7,094 nt of DNA, from contig CAZIKB010000208.1 in assembly GCA_964539665.1 (NCBI GenBank), positions 1-7,094 on the forward strand, in the 5' to 3' direction. The notes below the pieces were generated by a model. That model did not search any database, was not told the origin of the DNA, and worked only from the letters and a program-made list of their open reading frames with translations. Source of the stretch: CAZIKB01 sp964539665 (GTDB lineage: Bacteria > Zhuqueibacterota > Zhuqueibacteria > Oceanimicrobiales > Oceanimicrobiaceae). This document shows, in pieces, positions 6,247 to 7,094 of this stretch (its first letter is position 1; each line of letters begins with the position of its first letter). Position numbers and translations under genes: made by a program.

Positions 6247-6274
6247 AATTTATAAATTTATTTGATATAGTCAA
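6247..6274 (-). promoter_or_regulatory. Weak promoter candidate for the cyclodeaminase-dehydratase operon
   Basis: Minus-strand TTGACT (6274-6269) is followed after 16 bases by TAAATT (6252-6247). The -35 matches five of six consensus bases and the -10 four of six. AT-rich DNA gives such matches by chance, so confidence is low. Nearer alternatives such as TACAAT close to 5950 lack a -35. Confidence 0.22.
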
Positions 6275-6419
6275 GAAATTATTCAATCATCTTATGAAAG
6301 CACATAATTTTCTTTGCCAATATGGTATCTCAAAAGTGCAGTCTAATCACAAAAACTACATTCAAATGCTAAACGTAGAACTATTTTTATTCAATAACTT
6401 TCTGAATTTGGGTATTATT

Positions 6420-7019
6420 TCACATTAATTCAGATGTTATAGTTTTAATTTGAGATTCTTCAATAAAAGCAACGCCGTACTGCTCGCATAGATTTTTGGC
6501 AACTTCAATGTATTCTGAATGCCGCTTTCCACCGGCCTCTGATTCAATTTTTTTGAAGTCTGAAAGCAGGACATCGCCTGTTTCGGCACCAAGAGTACGA
6601 TCTGCCATCGGGAAAAGCACATGGTCTTCTTTATAAATATGGTTTTGCAGGAGGGCAATAAAATCACGGACATTTTGAATAAATTTCTGAACAGCGTCCT
6701 GGACTCCCTGAGCCGCCGCATCAACGGATTGTGCCATTCCTCGAACATATCCTCTGCCAGTATCATGTTCCATAAGCATCACACCAATTGGTCCCCCATC
6801 ACGAGGAATACCATGTTGTACCAGTACTTCAAACAGGCAGTCTTCTTCTTTGGCATGATGACAGCGGTCCGCGAAATTTCTTATAAAGTTTATGGCAGCA
6901 TTCGCTGAAGTTGCGTTAAGTGTCTTTTTTTCTTCTGCTTCTTCAGCTATTTTTCCCAAACATTCCAAAACGTTCAAGATAATTCTATGTTCTTCAGAAA
7001 GTATATCTGTTGCTTTCAT
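6420..7019 (-). CDS. Hemerythrin-like HHE domain protein
   Basis: A 199-residue soluble helical protein with a hemerythrin-type metal-binding four-helix bundle in about residues 1-145, then a C-terminal tail of about 55 residues that I do not recognise. Candidate ligands for a non-haem di-iron centre are H11 in SEEHRIIL, H55 and E59 of an HxxxE in CHHAKEED, H85 in LMEHDTGRG, and H127 and E131 of a second HxxxE in HIYKEDHVLFP, with H133 nearby. No signal peptide or membrane segment is visible, so it should be cytosolic. Such proteins bind oxygen or react with nitric oxide or peroxide in bacteria exposed to changing oxygen; which applies here cannot be read from sequence. The ATG at 7019 has AAGGAG five bases upstream. 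It is separated by 535 bp from the next gene, so it is probably monocistronic and not functionally tied to the ornithine genes. Confidence 0.9.
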   Translation of the reverse strand: MKATDILSEEHRIILNVLECLGKIAEEAEEKKTLNATSANAAINFIRNFADRCHHAKEEDCLFEVLVQHGIPRDGGPIGVMLMEHDTGRGYVRGMAQSVDAAAQGVQDAVQKFIQNVRDFIALLQNHIYKEDHVLFPMADRTLGAETGDVLLSDFKKIESEAGGKRHSEYIEVAKNLCEQYGVAFIEESQIKTITSELM

Positions 7020-7024
7020 AGCTT

Positions 7025-7030
7025 CTCCTT
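7025..7030 (-). promoter_or_regulatory. Shine-Dalgarno of the hemerythrin-like gene
   Basis: Minus-strand AAGGAG lies five bases before the ATG at 7019 and supports that start. Confidence 0.75.
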
Positions 7031-7060
7031 AATAAATGATTCGTAGTGTCAAAATATTGC

Positions 7061-7066
7061 ATTATA
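7061..7066 (-). promoter_or_regulatory. Candidate -10 box of the hemerythrin-like gene
   Basis: Minus-strand TATAAT, preceded by TTG, lies about 41 bp upstream of the start codon. The -35 region 17 bases upstream reads CAAAAT, which is poor, so the promoter may need an activator. The box sits inside a small dyad, ATTG at 7056-7059 and CAAT at 7067-7070, that could bind a regulator. Confidence 0.4.
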
Positions 7067-7094
7067 CAATCTTTTAATTTAGTATTTTGTAATA

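Larger units (their letters stand above)
5885..6419. other. 535-bp AT-rich intergenic region without a convincing gene
   Basis: This gap separates the hemerythrin-like gene from the cyclodeaminase-dehydratase operon. I see no tRNA, no recognisable protein and no strong terminator. It contains a perfect 7-bp hairpin at 6143-6160, a bulged hairpin at 6071-6090, a 6-bp inverted repeat 6193-6198/6219-6224, and a weak promoter-like pair at 6247-6274. If that promoter is real, the operon has an unusually long leader of about 350 nt. Confidence 0.6.

Noticed and set aside
6437..6908. Open frames overlapping the hemerythrin-like gene in other frames
   Set aside because: They are shadows of a gene with clear metal-ligand motifs and a good ribosome-binding site.
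7047..7052. Perfect TTGACA on the minus strand upstream of the hemerythrin-like gene
   Set aside because: A -10 at 17 bases would fall on the Shine-Dalgarno, leaving no room for a leader, so it is unlikely to be the -35.
7056..7070. FNR-type site over the hemerythrin -10 box
   Set aside because: TTG and CAA are separated by seven bases and lack the AT/AT inner positions of TTGAT-N4-ATCAA, so it does not match.

Overview
This is a bacterial (possibly archaeal) chromosomal window of moderate-to-low GC. All six protein genes lie on the minus strand, so in transcription order they run from right to left. Intergenic DNA is strongly AT-rich and most genes have Shine-Dalgarno sequences. I cannot name the organism. 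The gene set (an ArcB/ArgF-type ornithine carbamoyltransferase, a Bacillus/eukaryote-like ornithine aminotransferase, and a P-loop protein resembling cyclic 2,3-diphosphoglycerate synthetase / COG2403) would fit many anaerobic or microaerobic bacteria, and I infer no phylum.

Layout from right to left. (1) A hemerythrin-like HHE protein (6420-7019) stands alone, with a plausible TATAAT box upstream. (2) A 535-bp AT-rich gap (5885-6419) has no convincing gene; it holds small hairpins and a weak promoter candidate. (3) A two-gene operon follows: an ornithine cyclodeaminase/mu-crystallin family dehydrogenase (4931-5884) and, 30 bp on, a serine/threonine-dehydratase-type PLP enzyme (3944-4900). 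(4) A 219-bp gap has a TATAAT box and an inverted repeat in the presumed leader of the next unit. (5) The COG2403-like GTPase (2399-3724) is followed after 28 bp by rocD, ornithine aminotransferase (1168-2370). (6) A 176-bp gap, unusually rich in inverted repeats, leads to argF/arcB, ornithine carbamoyltransferase (1-991), which is cut by the window edge only a few residues before its expected end.

The common theme is ornithine. OTC links it to citrulline and carbamoyl phosphate, and RocD links it to glutamate semialdehyde/pyrroline-5-carboxylate. The cyclodeaminase-family enzyme may convert it to proline, although its active-site spelling and its dehydratase partner also allow a ketimine-reductase role of the EutB/EutC or BhcB/BhcD kind. 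The GTPase, translationally close to rocD, is the least understood member.

The most unusual non-coding feature is between rocD and argF. Three ATTGT words at exactly 8-nt period are followed by three ACAAT words at exactly 8-nt period, all sharing one dyad centre. A further copy of the array's octamer overlaps the argF ribosome-binding site. I found no rRNA, tRNA, CRISPR array or mobile element.
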